From Amphimedon queenslandica (Eukaryota; Porifera; Demospongiae; Haplosclerida; Niphatidae), in assembly GCF_000090795.2 (NCBI RefSeq), contig NW_003546272.1:373865-437864 (forward strand): a stretch of DNA of 64,000 bases, given 5' to 3'. Of this stretch, positions 11,275-21,345 are shown one piece after another. How positions within the stretch are numbered: position 1 is the first letter of the stretch; each line of letters begins with the position of its first letter. Both the position numbers and the translations under genes were made by a program. The notes beneath the pieces are model-generated. The model saw nothing but the letters and a program-made list of their open reading frames with translations. It did not search any database and was not told where the DNA came from.

Positions 11275-11859
11275 TTAATCTTTAGCTTCAAACCTTTCTC
11301 CAAAGGTACCATTAGAACCAAAGTCATCATTAACATACCACCAGAATCTTGTGTGCTGGTTAACAATCTCGTGGCGTTCAAGCTTACCATTTTTATTCTT
11401 ATCGTGTGCAGCAAATCCTTGTGCAGCTGCTGCATCATCAATATTGTAAGCCTTAAACACCAGCTTGTACTCATCTAGGCTCACAGTTCCATCTTCATTG
11501 ACATCAACAACATCAAACAATGCATTTGTGAGGTCTTCAGTCAATGGCTTCTCTCCAGCCTTTGATTTAGCATTGAGCTTTTCAGCCAGTGAAGCCATGG
11601 CGTCAATCCACTGTTCCTTGCTGAGCTTGTCGCCTTCTTTGATGCCAAGAGCTGCAGCCAATGCCAACTCGGCCTCCAGTACCCGTTTTAGAGCCTCAGG
11701 CCTTTTGTTGTTGGTAAGGGTTGTCAATTTATCTGCAACAATGCGAAAGTCATTGAGCTCAATGTAGCCATTTTTGTTGACATCTCTCACATAGAAAAAC
11801 TCATCAACACGTTTGACCCATGTAGGATTCTTCAAAAAATCTTCCTTTGTTGTCGACAT
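11275..11859 (-). CDS. EF-hand calcium-binding protein, sarcoplasmic/calexcitin-like
   Basis: A single exon of 194 residues. Canonical EF loops: DVNKNGYIELND (about 27-38), DVNEDGTVSLDE (about 118-129) and DKNKNGKLERHE (about 151-162). The second position (about 75-86, KEGDKLSKEQW) is degenerate and unlikely to bind calcium. Four-EF proteins of about 190 residues with a silent site 2 and a C-terminal aromatic segment (FWWYVNDDFGSNGTFG) match the sarcoplasmic calcium-binding / calexcitin / coelenterazine-binding group. Likely a soluble calcium buffer or sensor. Its start lies 231 bp from the divergent gene at 12091. Confidence 0.88.
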   Translation of the reverse strand: MSTTKEDFLKNPTWVKRVDEFFYVRDVNKNGYIELNDFRIVADKLTTLTNNKRPEALKRVLEAELALAAALGIKEGDKLSKEQWIDAMASLAEKLNAKSKAGEKPLTEDLTNALFDVVDVNEDGTVSLDEYKLVFKAYNIDDAAAAQGFAAHDKNKNGKLERHEIVNQHTRFWWYVNDDFGSNGTFGERFEAKD

Positions 11860-12090
11860 TCCTTATCAGGCTAATCATAATAATGCTAACAATGACGAAT
11901 GATCGTTTATATATCCCGGGCAATTATCATCTATGCCCCGGGGTAGTCTTGCGGGGCCAGACTCAATTTTTAGTAAATTAGAGTTTGACTAATCCCGGGG
12001 GCCTCCCAAAAATGGGCCAAAATACACCACACCCGGCCGTACCCACTTCCCTAAATTGCCCTAATAGCGATAGCGCACCATCACAGAACA
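11860..12090. promoter_or_regulatory. Short divergent promoter region (EF-hand gene / small membrane protein gene)
   Basis: 231 bp between two start codons facing away. It holds an unusual GC-rich patch with SmaI-like palindromes (CCCGGG at about 11915 and 11994, GCCCCGGGG at about 11935) in an otherwise AT-rich region, so it is a candidate bidirectional promoter. Confidence 0.55.
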
Positions 12091-12929
12091 ATGGCTAACT
12101 TCTACAACACATCTTGCAAGCCTCCACCGTATAATCCAGGGTACCAACAGGCTCCAGGATACCAACAGGCCCCAGGATACCAGCAGGCTCCAGGCTATCC
12201 ACAATACCAGGCCCAGGGAGGATATCAAGCACAGAATCAGACTCTAACGTGTAACCAGGTAAATAAACAGGACAAGCATTATTATACAGTGAAGTTTCTG
12301 AATTCTGTGCACTATTATAAACTGACTAATGTCAGTAATGTCTCGCATCACAACATTAATTTTGTTCTCAACTTCTCATTTTCTTTTTAGGTTGGAGGCT
12401 ATCAGGCCATAGCCTGTAATCAAACTGCTCCTGGTGTGAATAATAATGTTCTTGTTGTACAACCAACACGTCCACCTGCTGTAAGTACCGCTAAATACAA
12501 TAGCTTGCTCATTCAGAATTAGATTATTAGTGTGTACCGCCAGCCCTCAGTCACTAATCTTTGACTGATGGGTAATTCCCTTGCTAATAAAGTTACCTTT
12601 CATTATAGACTACACTAGCCATTCATATATTTAATTATATTAGCCCTGCTAGTTTATTTATCTCTCTAAAAATCAATGCTAAGATTGCTTTACGCAACAG
12701 TAGTTTACTTTAGAGGAAATGTCCTTTTATGGTTACAGTTAAGCTGCTGTTTCATCATTTTCATTTTGCTTTACTATAATCACAATGTCTCTCTCCTCTT
12801 TTTTTCTAGGTACAAGAGGTATATGTTGAGAATAATGGCCCTAATCATCTCCTCCATGGAATTATTACTTTGTTTTTCTGGCCATGGGCAATTGTTTGGT
12901 TGATCGTTTGCCTTGCATATGGCGTTTAA
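12091..12929 (+). CDS. Small Pro/Gln/Tyr-rich single-pass membrane protein (BRI3-like?)
   Basis: Exons 12091-12258, 12391-12480 and 12810-12929 encode 125 residues, all junctions phase 0. The N-terminal half is low complexity with three tandem PGYQQA units and other Gly-Tyr-Gln words. The C-terminal exon carries one hydrophobic segment (LLHGIITLFFWPWAIVWLI) and ends right after it (CLAYGV). This layout, a Pro/Tyr-rich cytoplasmic head plus a C-terminal hydrophobic anchor with an N-H-x-x-H lead-in, recalls BRI3 and other small endolysosomal membrane proteins. That link is inference; the gene structure itself is solid. Confidence 0.75.
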
Positions 12930-14165
12930 ACTGGATACATGAATACTTTGTTTTATGTAATTTTTGTGTTTTTGTCAATGCAGTGTGGAAAATGAAAATA
13001 GTTAACCAATAACAATAATTAATGTACCAATACTTCTCCAGCAGCAAATGAGGTTAAAAAGCAGATGTACGATCTTCTTTACTGGCATAAATTTTTTCCA
13101 TATTTATTTTTTATTTTTAATTTTTTAATTAAAAATTTTTTTATCTCTTTTTCTTTTCATTTTGTTTTATTTTTTATTTTAAAAAATTTTCTAGTTATTT
13201 TTATTTATTTATTTATTTTAATTTAATTTTTTAAAATTTATTTACAAAAAATATATATATCTTAATTTTTTATTTTCTACTTAATTTTATTATTTTTATT
13301 TGTTTTAATACTATTATTTTAATTTTATATTCAAATTCTTTACATTTTTTATTTAATTTTTTACTTTATTTTTTAATTTAAAATTTTTTTTATTCATTTT
13401 TATCTTTCTTATTTTAATTTTTCATTTATTGTTTAAATTTTTATTTTTTTCATTATCAATTTTTTTATTTTTCTGCCAGACTAGCTTTTAAAACTTTTTG
13501 CTATCTTTATTTTTTATTTTCTATTTTTTTATTTTAAGAAAATGTCATTTTTATTTTATTTTGTATTCTTATTTTTATTTTTTGTTTTTTATTATTTATT
13601 CTATTTATTAAAAAAAATAATTTTATTATTTTTATTTCTTTTAATTTTTTTTTCAAATGTTATTCTTATTTTATTATTAATTTTTTTATTTATTGTATTT
13701 TTATTATTTTTATTTTTTAATTCTATTCATTTAAATTATTTTATTTTTTAATTTTAATTTCATTTTTATTTCATTTTTTTGATTTTTTTATTATTTGAAT
13801 TTTTATTTAACTATTTCTTTTTTATTTTTCTTATTTTCTTATTTTATTCTTTAAACTTTATTTTATTTTTTAATTCATTTTATTTTTTATTATTTTACTG
13901 GTTCTATTAATTCATAGATATTAGAGTAAATGAATTACTCTATTATCTATGATTAATTTTAATAACTAAACCACGCCTTTCCACGTGTTTCAGTTTCACT
14001 GTTTTCCATTGATGTGTTGAAACTCAATAATAATAGTAGATCTATTACTATTTGAGTTTTGTCACCTTTGTGTACATGTATTCATCAGAAGGGTGAACAA
14101 TATTCATTGTTAATTAGTGGATAACGTGACTGTCTCACTAACCAGCTCAGCCTTTTTTTTGCAAA
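12930..14165. other. Intergenic region including the A/T block and upstream region of the oxidase gene
   Basis: 1.2 kb with no gene seen. The first 140 bp are the 3' end of the upstream gene and the middle is the A/T block. The last 200 bp hold a CACGTG E-box (13982-13987) 179 bp before the next ATG. Confidence 0.7.
13075..13920. repeat. Extremely A/T-rich low-complexity block (T-rich on + strand)
   Basis: About 850 bp made almost only of T and A, with TTTTATTTT-like words and hardly any G or C. Open frames inside it are artefacts of low complexity (Phe/Leu/Ile runs). It separates the small membrane protein gene from the molybdo-flavoenzyme gene. The strand asymmetry (T over A) is marked. 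Confidence 0.9.
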
Positions 14166-16831
14166 ATGGCTAGCCCAGTGAAGGCCATTAGTTTTACAAT
14201 TAATGGCCAGAAGGTGGACCTGAGCGATCCCAGCTCTGGAACAAGTCTCAATGAATGGATAAGGTCTCAGTATGGGCTCACAGGGACTAAGAGGATGTGT
14301 GGTGAAGGAGGTTGTGGCTGTTGTGTAGTGTCTCTGACCAAGACTGACCTTTTGAGCAACAAACCAGTCACACTTGCCATTAATTCTGTAAGTGATAGTT
14401 ACTATAAACATTATATGGTTTTTACCATGTGCATATTGCACACGTGCAGTGTTTGTGTCCTTTATATTCTGTTAATGGCTGCTCCATTACTACAGTCGAA
14501 GGAATTGGAAGGTAAACATATAACAATTCTGTTCTTTTAGTCTCTCTCTCTCTCTCATTTTAGTTCAAAGAAAGGTTTCCATCCAGTACAGAAGAAGATT
14601 GCCGAACTGAATGGCACTCAATGCGGGTACTGTACACCTGGTATGGTCATGAACATGTACAGGTAAAGTATATATAATGGTAATAGAAGATTGATCATCC
14701 CTTCTCTTAGTCTTCTTCAAGAGACTCCTAAACCTACCAAGCAGTTAGTGGAGGATAGTTTTGATGGTAATATTTGCCGCTGCACTGGTGAGTTATGGAT
14801 TTGATTTTTTTGGTGACAAATGCACTCTTTGTCAATTTTAGGTTATCGCTCCATCTTGGATTCAATGAAGTCCTTTGCTGTTGATTCTGATGAGCCACAA
14901 GTTGTTGATATTGAGGTTATTATAACAGTTAAATTTAATTTATTTCTCTTTCCTCAATCTTATGTGTCTCTTCTATTGATAGGATGTTTGTCCAGTGAAG
15001 TGTTCATCGTGTCCAGTAATGAAGGGTTCCACTAATTGGTTAACTCAGCCTCGGACTGACTCTGATCCTACCTGGTATCAGCCTACAAAACTTTCTGAAG
15101 CATTTGATATTTATCAAGCCAATACCAGTACTAATGTCAAGTTTGTCAGTGGAAATACTGGAAAAGGTACTGTATGTATGTACATGTACATATGTATATA
15201 CATGTACATGTATATGTAATCACTCTCTGTATAAATGTACATGTGTGCATCATTGCTACTATACTGTAGGTGTTTTTAAGGAAACTGCTACTATTGGTAC
15301 TTATATTGAACTGAGCTCAGTGCAAGAGTTGTACAATGTTGATGTGAGTATTATTAGTACAGATTTTCCACAAAGCATGCTAAGTGAGCTGCAAAAAGCA
15401 TGTGCTTCATGAGCTGACAAGCTTTTAATAGCGTAATTATGGCTTTTGGAACAAGTTTAAAATTTATAAAAAAATCCAAGTTTGTTTGGAATCAGCTCAA
15501 AATTTATAAGCTACATAAGTACATAATAATGCATCAGAAAATGTAATAAAAATGGAGAATTATCTCCTTGTCATTTTTGGTGAAATTTGGCCAATGACCC
15601 TGTACTATAGTACAGGGATTTTGGCCCAATTTTTGAGTAACTTTTAAAATTCATAAAAAATCTAATTTTGATCGGAATCAGCTCAAACTTGCTACACAAC
15701 ATAAGAACATGTATATGCATCAGAAAATACTATAAAAATGGAGAATTCTCTCCTAGTCATTTTTGACGAATTTGGCCAACGACCCTGTACTATAGTACAG
15801 GGACTTTGGCCCAATTTTTAAGTAACTTTTAAAATTCATAAAAAATTTAATTTTGATCAGAATCAACTCAAACTTGCTACACAACATAAAAACATGTATA
15901 TGTATCAGAAAATACTATTAAAATGGAGAATTCTTTCCTAGTCATTTTTGATGAATTTGGCCAACGACCCTGTACTATAGTACAGGGACTTTGGCCCAAT
16001 TTTTGAGTAACTTTTAAAATTCATAAAAAATCTAATTTTGATCAGAATCAACTCAAACTTGCTACACAACATAAAAACATGTATATGCATCAGAAAGTAC
16101 TATAAAAATGGAGAATTCTCTCCTAGTCATTTTTGGCAAAATTTGGCTAACGACCCTGTACTATAGTACATGGTCTTTGGCCCGGTTTTTGAGCAACTTC
16201 AAAAATTCTCTGACATGAAGCTGAGGACTATGCCAAAATCCTGTGTGAAACCCGAGTATTACTGATCCTCACTGGCTATCTCTCTTTGCCCATTAGATAG
16301 AAGATACTTACATCAGTGTTGGTGCCTGTATAACAATAAATGTACTCATTGATATATTGAAGAATAATGAAGACAAGTCTTCTAGCTACAAACCATTGGC
16401 CGAACACCTTAAGAAAGTAACAGCACTGCTATTTCTAATAATTAATTTTTTTTAATTTTAATACAGATTGCTAATGTTCCAGTGAGAAATGTAAGTTTAT
16501 TCTTTACTGTTGGTGTGAATTATTTAATTCTTTTTTTCACTACAGGTGGGCACTTGGGCTGGTAATTTGATGCTGACTCATGATAACGATAACTTTCCTT
16601 CCGATGTATTCACTATAATGGAAGCAGCTGGAGCTACAGTGACAATTGGTATATAAGTATATACATATACATGTACATGTACAACATTTAAACATTATAG
16701 TTACTGTATAATGTGTGTTCTTAATGAATTATAGCTCATGTTGGTGGAACTGGGGAATATCCTTTGTGGGACTTCTTGAACTTGGATATGAGCGAGAAGG
16801 TAACTCATTCTTTTTGTTTTGACGATGGATG

Positions 16832-16870
<39 letters not shown>

Positions 16871-19800
16871 GTCTTATAGATAATAGTATCACTCCAGATA
16901 CCATACTGTAGCCCCAATACAGTATTCAGTACATTCAAAATAATGCCTCGCTCACAGGTAATGTCAGTGTAAATTGGTATCTTTAATGTATTTTTGAGAA
17001 TAATTTCTTTTGTGCTGTATATTTCAGAATGCTCATGCTTACGTTAATGCTGCATTCAGTTTGGTAGTAGATCCTGATAGCAAGACTGTTAAATCCATTC
17101 CTTCATTTGTATTTGGAGGAATCAGTGAACATGCAGTAAGCCCATGACAATACATTATGTGTCCATTTATTGACTGTCATTAGATCTCAGCTCCACTAAC
17201 TGAGTCATTCATGATTGGTAAGTCATTGAAGGACCCCAATACGCTGAAAGGAGCTATGGAGAGTCTGTCTAATGAGATCAAGCCTAATGCCCCACCTGTA
17301 TCAGCTAGTCCTAGTTATAGGAAGAACCTTGCTCTTAGCTTGTTTTACAAGGTACATACATCTCTCTCTCTCTCTCTTCTTTTTTTTATTAATATTATCA
17401 TTATTAATGTTTTTAGTTTTATCTTCAAGCTCTTGGTGTTTCTAATGTTAATCCACTCTACCAGTCAGCAGCTATACCTTACGTGCGTCCAGTGTCCCAA
17501 GGGTCCCAGTCATACAGCACTGACTCCAGCAAGTATCCTGTTAATCAGCCTCTGCCTAAACTGACTGCTACTCTACAGGTAAATAGGGGCAGTAACATTG
17601 CTATGTAATTTTTGTATTAATTGCAATAGGCTTCAGGTGAGGCAGAGTACACTACTGACATTCCACGTCGTCCTGGAGAACTGGCTGCAGCATTTGTAGT
17701 CACTACTCAAGTACTTACATGTAGCTATATCATGGAACATATGCATAATGTATGTGTCACTTTTTATTTTAGGGTAATGCAAAGATTTTATCAATGGATA
17801 CTACAGCAGCAATGGTACTAGGATTTTTTATTATGAAATAATTCCCCCCCTCCTCTCTCTCTGCCTCTGTCAGGCAATGGAAGGAGCTGTTGCTGTTGTA
17901 TCTGCTAAAGACATTCCACAAAACGGGAAGAATGACTTTATGCTTGGATTAGGCGGTGACCCTGAAATTGTATGCAAACTATCTCCAGTACTGACAGTAG
18001 TAATACAAGCATCATTATAATGATAGGTATTTGCTACTGATGTATCAGAGTATGCTGGTCAAGCAGTTGCACTAGCACTGGCTGATACTCAAGAGCATGC
18101 ACTGAAAATGGCCAAAGCTGTATCTCTTACTTACCAGACTCAAGGGAAGCAGATACTGACCATACAAGATGCCATTGATGCCAAATCCTTTTATGACAAG
18201 GATCCCGACGTCCATATTGGAGATGCTGATGGTATGTGTGACTATTAATAAAGAGTGTGTGGGTTTATTATTGATATCTCAGGTGCTATTAAAGGATCAG
18301 ATCATGTTGTTAATGGTGAAGTATCATGTGGTACACAATACCACTTTACCATGGAGACCCAAGTAAGAAAGATGTCTTAGACTGTGTATTTAATCACTGT
18401 CCTTTTTCTCACTTTCTTTTTCAAACAGACCTCGTTTGTAATACCTGAGGATGATGGTTATACAGTCTACAGCTCCAACCAGTGGGCTCAGTTGGGACAA
18501 TTTGCTGTTGCTGGCATACTTGGAATACCGAATAACAAGTACCTAATAATAATGAATAATAATGAATAATAATAATAATGAATAGTAATAATAATAATAA
18601 TAATAGTCATTAATTTATTTGTAAATTTTTTAGAGTTTCAGTTATCATTAAAAGAGTTGGTGGTGCATATGGAGGGAAAATCAGTCGTGCTTCTCATACA
18701 GCAGCTGCTTGTGCATTGGGAGCATATGTCACTCAAAGGTAATTGTACATGTACATGTAATTAAGACGTACATGTACATGTACATGTTTCTATTATAGGC
18801 CTGTGAGGTTACACTTGGATCTTGAGACTAACATGAAAATGGTTGGAAAGAGGTTCCCTTACTATGCCAAGTACACAGTAAGAACAACTGTAGTCTAATC
18901 TTTCCAGAGTGTGAGTAATTTTGTTTTAGGTTGGTTGCAATAAGGATGGAACACTGAATGGGGTTAAGGTTGACATTTACAATAATTCTGGCTGCAGCAG
19001 CAATGATAGCTCAGCGATAACAGGGTTGATATTCCACAGCATTGATAACAGTATATTTTCTTACACATGCGACACACTTTTTATTAACATTTATTTCTGT
19101 TAGCCTACAAGTGTAAGAATTGGTCACTGAGTATGACTGCATGTAAAACAAACATTGCCAGCAACACAGCTGCAAGAGCACCAGGTACCACTTTACTTAT
19201 TTATATTTCTATTAAATGCATACGTATGCAATAGGATATCTTCCTGCTATATTCATCATGGAGTCTCTCATGGATGACGTTGCTCGTAATATTGGCATGG
19301 ATGTGGAGCAGTTCAAGCAAGCCAACCTATACAAGAAGGGAGATGTGTCATACCTTGTGAGTTCACACTAATAATAATGATGATGATCATAGAGTTACAT
19401 GTATTTGTGTGTGTGTGTGTTTATTTGTACAGTCATATCCACCCAAAGGTCAAGTACTACCGTATTGTAACATTGGTGAGCTCTGGCAACGTAAGTATCA
19501 TAATATTAAAAATAATTTATGAGTATAATAATTATTATTATTAATTGTAGAAATAAGCACTTCTGCTGATGTTCAGAATAGAAAGAGTCAAATATCAGAC
19601 TACAACAAAGTAATATGTTAATTGAATGTACACAAATTTATTTTTAAAAGGAAAATTTTTGTACAATTTTATCTCGTTTTACTGTCATAATTATTATGAC
19701 TATTGTTATATGTAATACCACATAGGCTAACAGATGGAGGAAAAGAGGATTATCCATGGTCCCATTGAGATATGGTATAAATTGGAATGGAGCTAACTAT

Positions 19801-21160
19801 ACCATAATGGTTAGTGTATACACTGGAGATGGATCAGTCTCTGTAGTGCATGGAGGAGTTGAGATAGGACAAGGAGTCAACACAAAGGTAGTATTATTAG
19901 TACACCACTAGTACTCATTTCTCTCTCTCTCTCTCTCGCTCTCTCTCCCCCTCTCTCTCTCTTTCTCTCTCTCTCTTTCAAGGTTGCACAGGTCACTGCC
20001 AGTACTCTTGGTGTTCCATTGAGTTCAGTTACTGTTGTACCTACTAATTCATTCACTAATCCTAATGGGATCACCACTGGAGGGAGCATAGCTAGTGAAC
20101 TCAATTGCTTAGTAAGAGTATTAGGCTAACTATTAGCATTTGTTGTCAATACATGTTCTTATGTTTGAGCTGAAATTTCATTTTTTAATTTTTTACATTT
20201 CAGGGTGCCCTGAATGCTTGTAAGTCCCTTAAGGCAAGACTTGACAAAGTAAAGGAGGGACTGAAAGCTACTGGTGCATCAGACCCTACCTGGCTTCAAA
20301 TAGTACAGAAAGCTTTTTCTAGTGGCGTTGACCTTTCAGAGAAATATTAGTAAGACAAGAAGGTCATGATTATGATGTGATGGTAATTGAACTATTATGT
20401 ATAGTGTGTATGGTACCAATGACTATTTTAATGCTTATAATCCTTATGGAGTCACTGTATCTGAAGTTGAGGTCGACGTACTAACTGGAGAGACTGAAAT
20501 ATTGAGAGTTGACATTTTGTATGACTGTGGACAAAGGTACTACATTGTTTGTACGAATTATTATTCAAGCTCATGGATGACATTGTCTGTCCTTACTCTG
20601 CTTTCTCTAGTATTAATCCAGAGATTGATATTGGACAAGTTGAGGGTGCCTTTGTCATGGGGCTAGGCTATTTCTTAACGGAGAGAGTTGTTTTTGATAC
20701 TGATACTGGAGTATTGCTGACACACAACACATGGGTATGGTACTAATAAAAATTAGGTTGATTTCTTCTCTATTATTATTTCAGGAATACAAGCCACCTA
20801 CTACTAAAGACATTCCAATTGATTTTAGGATTGAACTGCTTAAGGATGCACCTAATCCTCTTGGAATACTTGGTTCTAAAGGTAATGCAGTCATAAGTTC
20901 CGTAAACAACCGTTACTTTATGATTAAATTGCAGCTGTTGGTGAGCCGCCATTGTGTATGAGTAGTTCAGTGCTGTATGCTATGAAGAGAGCCATTGAGA
21001 GTGCTAGGCATGATGCTGGTAATGATACACCATTTACACTATGTAAGTCAGAGAGCTTTAAGTGGTTCTTGTTATTCTTGTTGTTATTGCAGCTGCTCCA
21101 GCTACTGTTGAAGACACTCAGCAAGCCTGTCTTGTTGATCCTACCAAATTTGCTTTTTAA
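14166..21160 (+). CDS. Molybdo-flavoenzyme of the xanthine dehydrogenase / aldehyde oxidase family
   Basis: About 30 exons; the first are 14166-14387, 14450-14511, 14564-14662, 14711-14787, 14842-14915, 14983-15166, 15270-15343 and 16297 on. Order of parts: plant-type 2Fe-2S domain (CGEGGCGCC); second 2Fe-2S ([10 protein letters not shown] and NICRCTGYRS); FAD domain ([20 protein letters not shown]); CO-dehydrogenase-like C-lobe ([12 protein letters not shown]); molybdopterin domains ([64 protein letters not shown]). The catalytic Glu (VGEPPL) is present. The purine-orienting Glu of xanthine dehydrogenase is Ile here ([10 protein letters not shown]) and the Phe after FRGF is Pro (ARAPG), as in plant and insect aldehyde oxidases. 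So aldehyde oxidation is the better guess. The intron 15344-16296 holds a repeat element. Confidence 0.93.
15354..16253. mobile_element. Candidate non-autonomous element with 185-bp tandem core (oxidase intron 7)
   Basis: About four tandem units of 185 bp; the CCCTGTACTATAGTACAGGG palindrome starts at about 15598, 15783, 15968 and (changed at its right end) 16154. Each unit has the core GAATCAGCTCAAACTTGCTA followed by CATAAGAACATGTATATGCA. The array is bounded by a left block (CAGATTTTCCACAAAGCATG, 15360) shared with the copy at 54462 and a right block (AAAATCCTGTGTGAAACCC) shared with the eIF5 fragment. An identical 8-mer GAGTATTA flanks it at 15346-15353 and 16254-16261, a possible target-site duplication. 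No coding capacity. Element class unknown. Confidence 0.6.
16833..16870. repeat. (TTA)n microsatellite in oxidase intron
   Basis: About twelve TTA/ATT units just upstream of the exon acceptor at 16880. Related AAT runs lie in another intron of this gene at about 18545-18606. Confidence 0.9.
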
Positions 21161-21345
21161 CATTATTTTATTTCCACTTGTGCTATTTATGCTGTACTTT
21201 TAAAAGTCATTTTTGTGCTTGTTTTAATGTAGAATGAACTCCAGATTAATAATAGCTAAGCAAGAGAGCATCCTATGCTAATGATTGATCTGCTCTGTTG
21301 CCTAGCAACTTATTGTATGCATAATTAATAGATACACGTGTCATC
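21161..21345. promoter_or_regulatory. Short gap between oxidase 3' end and sAC start
   Basis: Only 185 bp separate the stop codon from the next ATG on the same strand. The palindrome ACACGTGT (21334-21341, E-box core CACGTG) sits immediately before the ATG context TCATCATGG. Confidence 0.5.

Noticed and set aside
13542-13751. Phe/Leu-rich frame in the A/T block
   Set aside because: Pure product of T-rich low complexity.
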